This document shows positions 5,304 to 7,502 of a DNA stretch of 7,502 nt, piece by piece. Made by a program: the position numbers and the translations under genes. The stretch's first letter is position 1. Each line of letters begins with the position of its first letter. The stretch is from NCBI GenBank assembly GCA_021772215.1, contig JAJFMK010000193.1, positions 1 to 7,502 on the forward strand, given 5' to 3'. Source of the DNA: Chlamydiota bacterium. Lineage in GTDB: Bacteria > Chlamydiota > Chlamydiia > Chlamydiales > JAJFMK01. The notes under the pieces were generated by a model. That model made no database searches. It was not told the DNA's origin and was given only the letters and a program-made list of their open reading frames with translations.

Positions 5304-7502
5304 ATGAGCACAGCCGCAGCAGTTCGTGATGTAAAATTTGGAGATGAGAGCTCTAAAACTGAGGGTTTGGGGACCTTCTATGGCGTCTTCCTCCCCTCAC
5401 TTTTAGCCACCCTAGGGGTGATTTTTCACCTGCGCTTAGGCTGGATCGTAGGCTCATATGGCATCTTCTTAACAGCCCTCACAGTCATATCAACCTTCTC
5501 TATCGCCTTTGTCACCTCGCTCTCCCTGGCAGCCACAGCGACCAACATGCGAATCAAGGGGGGCGGAACCTACTACATTCTCTCACGCTCATTTGGAACC
5601 GAACTCGGCGCAGCGATCGGGATACCCCTCTACATCTCTCAAGTATTGATGGTCACCTTCGTAATCATGGGTTTGACTGAAGTAATTTTTTCAATCAATC
5701 CTCTCCTAGATCCAATCAGCGTAAAATTTTCCCTCTTGGGAGCCCTTTTTCTCCTCTCAACAGTTCTGGCAAAACATTCTCTAAAAGTGCAGCCCTTCGT
5801 TCTCTTTATTGTCTTTCTATCAATTAGCTCCTTTTTCATAGGTGGAGTTGAGATAGATTTTGAGGAGATCCCCTTTCAGATTCCCGCCCCAAAAAATGAA
5901 ACTTTCTGGGGAGCATTTGCACTTCTTTTTCCGGCAGTGACAGGAATCGAGGCGGGCTTTGGAATGTCGGGAAATTTAAAAAACCCCAGCCGCTCCCTAA
6001 CGTTAGGGACAATGCTTGCCATCTTAGCAGCTCTGACACTCTTCCTTGTCACCTCCTTCTTCATGTACAGCTCTGTCCCTGAGTACCTCTTAAAATATGA
6101 TCCGATGGTGATGGCACACTACGCCCGCTTTAGCCCTCTCGTGCTAATCTCCGTACTCTCCACCAGCCTATATGCAGGAATTGGATCACTCGTTGGCGGC
6201 CCAAGAACGCTACAGGCGCTAAGCCGCGATGCCATCGTCCCCAATTGGCTCTCTAAAGGCTTCGGCTCCCTCGATACCCCCCTATATAGTTCACTCTGCA
6301 CAACGGCTTTAGTTGGGGCCTCCCTCTTCATTGGACGAATTGACATCATCGCCCCCATCCTGACGATGTTCTACCTCACAAGCTATGCGATGCTCAACTT
6401 TGCATCAGGAATTGAGACCCTTCTAGATAACCCCAGCTGGCGCCCCACCTTCACAGTCCCCTCATACGTCTCCTTCTTAGGGCTGTTTCTCTGCCTAGGC
6501 GCCATGCTAATGATCGATTCGGGCCAGACGTTGGTTAGCGTTACGATCATGTCGGCCATCTTCCTCTTCATCCGACGAAGAGCGATTGGTCAGCGTCTCG
6601 ATGATATACGCAGCGGAATTATCCTCCATTTTACGCAGAAGGCGATCTACCATCTGGCAAGAAAGCAGGCGTCAAAAAGAGCTTGGCGCCCCACCTTTCT
6701 CGTCTTCTCAGGCTCCCCCTCTCGCCACCGCCGCCTCGTCGAATTTGCCGCCTCGCTAACAAGAAATAGCGGCTTTCTACTCACGACAGCCATTCTCCCC
6801 TCTAAAAACGCCTCTCAAGAAAAAATTGGCTCCTTTAAAGCGGGCATCGAAAAGTTCTACGACTCTAAACATATCCGCTCCCTAGTAGAAGTTGCTACCT
6901 CCAACGACCTCTTCTTAGGCATGAAAAGGGTTATCGCCTCCAGCGGCGTCGGACCTATCATCCCCAACTCAATCATCTTGGGAGTGAGCAGAGATCGACC
7001 CAAAAGATTGGCCGACGTGATCGACTTCTCCCACAAAATGCGAAAAAATGTCCTCGTCGTCCAAGAGAGCGGTAAGCGGCTTTTAAAGAGAAAGGCAAGA
7101 AGAAATAGCCCCAAAACTATCGATGTCTGGTGGGACGATGAGCTGCGTCTAAACTCACACCTGATGCTCATCTTAAGTCACATGATCAAAACAGACCCTC
7201 GCTGGAGAAACTGCAGCGTCATGCTTAAGTCAACAGCTCCCAATGAGAAGGCTTGCGAAGAGCGCAAAAGCTATTTCGAAGAGTTTGTCGCCGAACATCG
7301 ACTCCGCGTCAACTGTGAAGTCTATTGCGAGAAGCCGGAAACAGCGCTAGAGGAGGTCATCATGCGCCGCTCGCAGCAGGCTGATGTTCTCTTTTTAGGA
7401 CTCAAAGCCCCCGATGGTGATCTGGAGAGCTACAGCAGCTACCTTAAAGAGCGCTTTGGAAAAAAAATGCCCTTCCCTCTAATCGCCTACACGCTAAGTA
7501 GT
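5304..7502 (+). CDS. Cation-chloride cotransporter, SLC12 / CCC family (3' end outside window)
   Basis: 733 codons without a stop to the last base. Residues about 24-424 are the 12-helix APC-fold core. SLC12 hallmarks are LGVIFHLRLGWIVG in TM1 (37-50), GGGTYYILSRSFGTELGAAIG after TM2 (86-106), LLFPAVTGIEAGFGMSGNLKNP in TM6 (207-228) and SLVGGPRTLQALSRDAIVP in and after TM8 (295-313). The cytoplasmic SLC12 C-terminal domain follows: WRPTFLVFSGSP (461-472), PNSIILG (554-560), TIDVWWDDELRL (605-616) and ADVLFLGLKAP (693-703), so the visible end is probably close to the true C-terminus. The family couples Cl- to K+ and/or Na+ uptake or efflux across the inner membrane. Pro210 and Thr213 match the TM6 residues of the NKCC1 K+ site. 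The TM8 stretch YAGIGSLVGGPR resembles Na+-independent KCC proteins more than the Ser-Ser of NKCC1; this comparison is from memory. It has its own leader and probably its own promoter. Confidence 0.93.
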   Translation, partial: MSTAAAVRDVKFGDESSKTEGLGTFYGVFLPSLLATLGVIFHLRLGWIVGSYGIFLTALTVISTFSIAFVTSLSLAATATNMRIKGGGTYYILSRSFGTELGAAIGIPLYISQVLMVTFVIMGLTEVIFSINPLLDPISVKFSLLGALFLLSTVLAKHSLKVQPFVLFIVFLSISSFFIGGVEIDFEEIPFQIPAPKNETFWGAFALLFPAVTGIEAGFGMSGNLKNPSRSLTLGTMLAILAALTLFLVTSFFMYSSVPEYLLKYDPMVMAHYARFSPLVLISVLSTSLYAGIGSLVGGPRTLQALSRDAIVPNWLSKGFGSLDTPLYSSLCTTALVGASLFIGRIDIIAPILTMFYLTSYAMLNFASGIETLLDNPSWRPTFTVPSYVSFLGLFLCLGAMLMIDSGQTLVSVTIMSAIFLFIRRRAIGQRLDDIRSGIILHFTQKAIYHLARKQASKRAWRPTFLVFSGSPSRHRRLVEFAASLTRNSGFLLTTAILPSKNASQEKIGSFKAGIEKFYDSKHIRSLVEVATSNDLFLGMKRVIASSGVGPIIPNSIILGVSRDRPKRLADVIDFSHKMRKNVLVVQESGKRLLKRKARRNSPKTIDVWWDDELRLNSHLMLILSHMIKTDPRWRNCSVMLKSTAPNEKACEERKSYFEEFVAEHRLRVNCEVYCEKPETALEEVIMRRSQQADVLFLGLKAPDGDLESYSSYLKERFGKKMPFPLIAYTLSS

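Noticed and set aside
5116..5307. Open frame of 63 codons between the second ATPase and the transporter
   Set aside because: It runs through the terminator hairpin and T-tract, has no ribosome site and encodes low-complexity sequence.
5639..7171. Several short minus-strand open frames
   Set aside because: All are shadows of the SLC12 gene, which is continuous on the plus strand and carries clear family motifs throughout.

Overview
The window looks like chromosomal DNA of a bacterium from the environmental Chlamydiae (Parachlamydiales-like). The guess rests on an RNase HIII gene, moderate GC, CTC/ATC/CGC-rich housekeeping codons and chlamydia-like compact layout. It is an inference; no rRNA or marker gene is present to settle it.

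Layout, left to right: the 3' part of rnhC (RNase HIII, +); a small single-pass membrane protein overlapping it (+); an AAA_14/DUF4143 ATPase gene (-), meeting the membrane-protein gene tail to tail with a 4-bp overlap; a Kv-beta-like aldo/keto reductase (-); a divergent charged hypothetical protein (+); a second, distant AAA_14/DUF4143-type ATPase (+) followed by a strong UUCG-loop terminator; and a cation-chloride cotransporter of the SLC12 type (+), open at the right edge but probably nearly complete. The transporter is read from 5304 to the last base with no stop.

The most interesting signal is how the two ATPase genes are started. Each has its own exact palindrome with a 1-nt centre just before the start codon: 16-bp arms at 2204-2236 for the first, 12-bp arms at 3785-3809 for the second. 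The second also has an imperfect copy exactly 33 bp upstream. The palindrome sequences differ, but in both cases a consensus TTGACA -35 box lies in the palindrome, a -10 box follows after a 17-bp spacer, and the predicted +1 falls within one base of the A of the ATG. Both mRNAs should therefore be leaderless, and neither gene has a Shine-Dalgarno sequence. Both ATPases carry a winged-helix-like segment between the AAA core and a PD-(D/E)xK-like C-terminal region. A self-contained, self-regulated one-gene cassette, with each protein reading its own palindrome, is an economical hypothesis. The hypothetical gene at 3253 also has an ideal extended -10 placing +1 at its ATG, so three of the six genes with a visible start look leaderless.

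The other genes are ordinary housekeeping or transport functions. Codon use sets at least the first ATPase apart (mainly AGA/AGG arginine against CGC in its neighbours), which fits acquisition by transfer.
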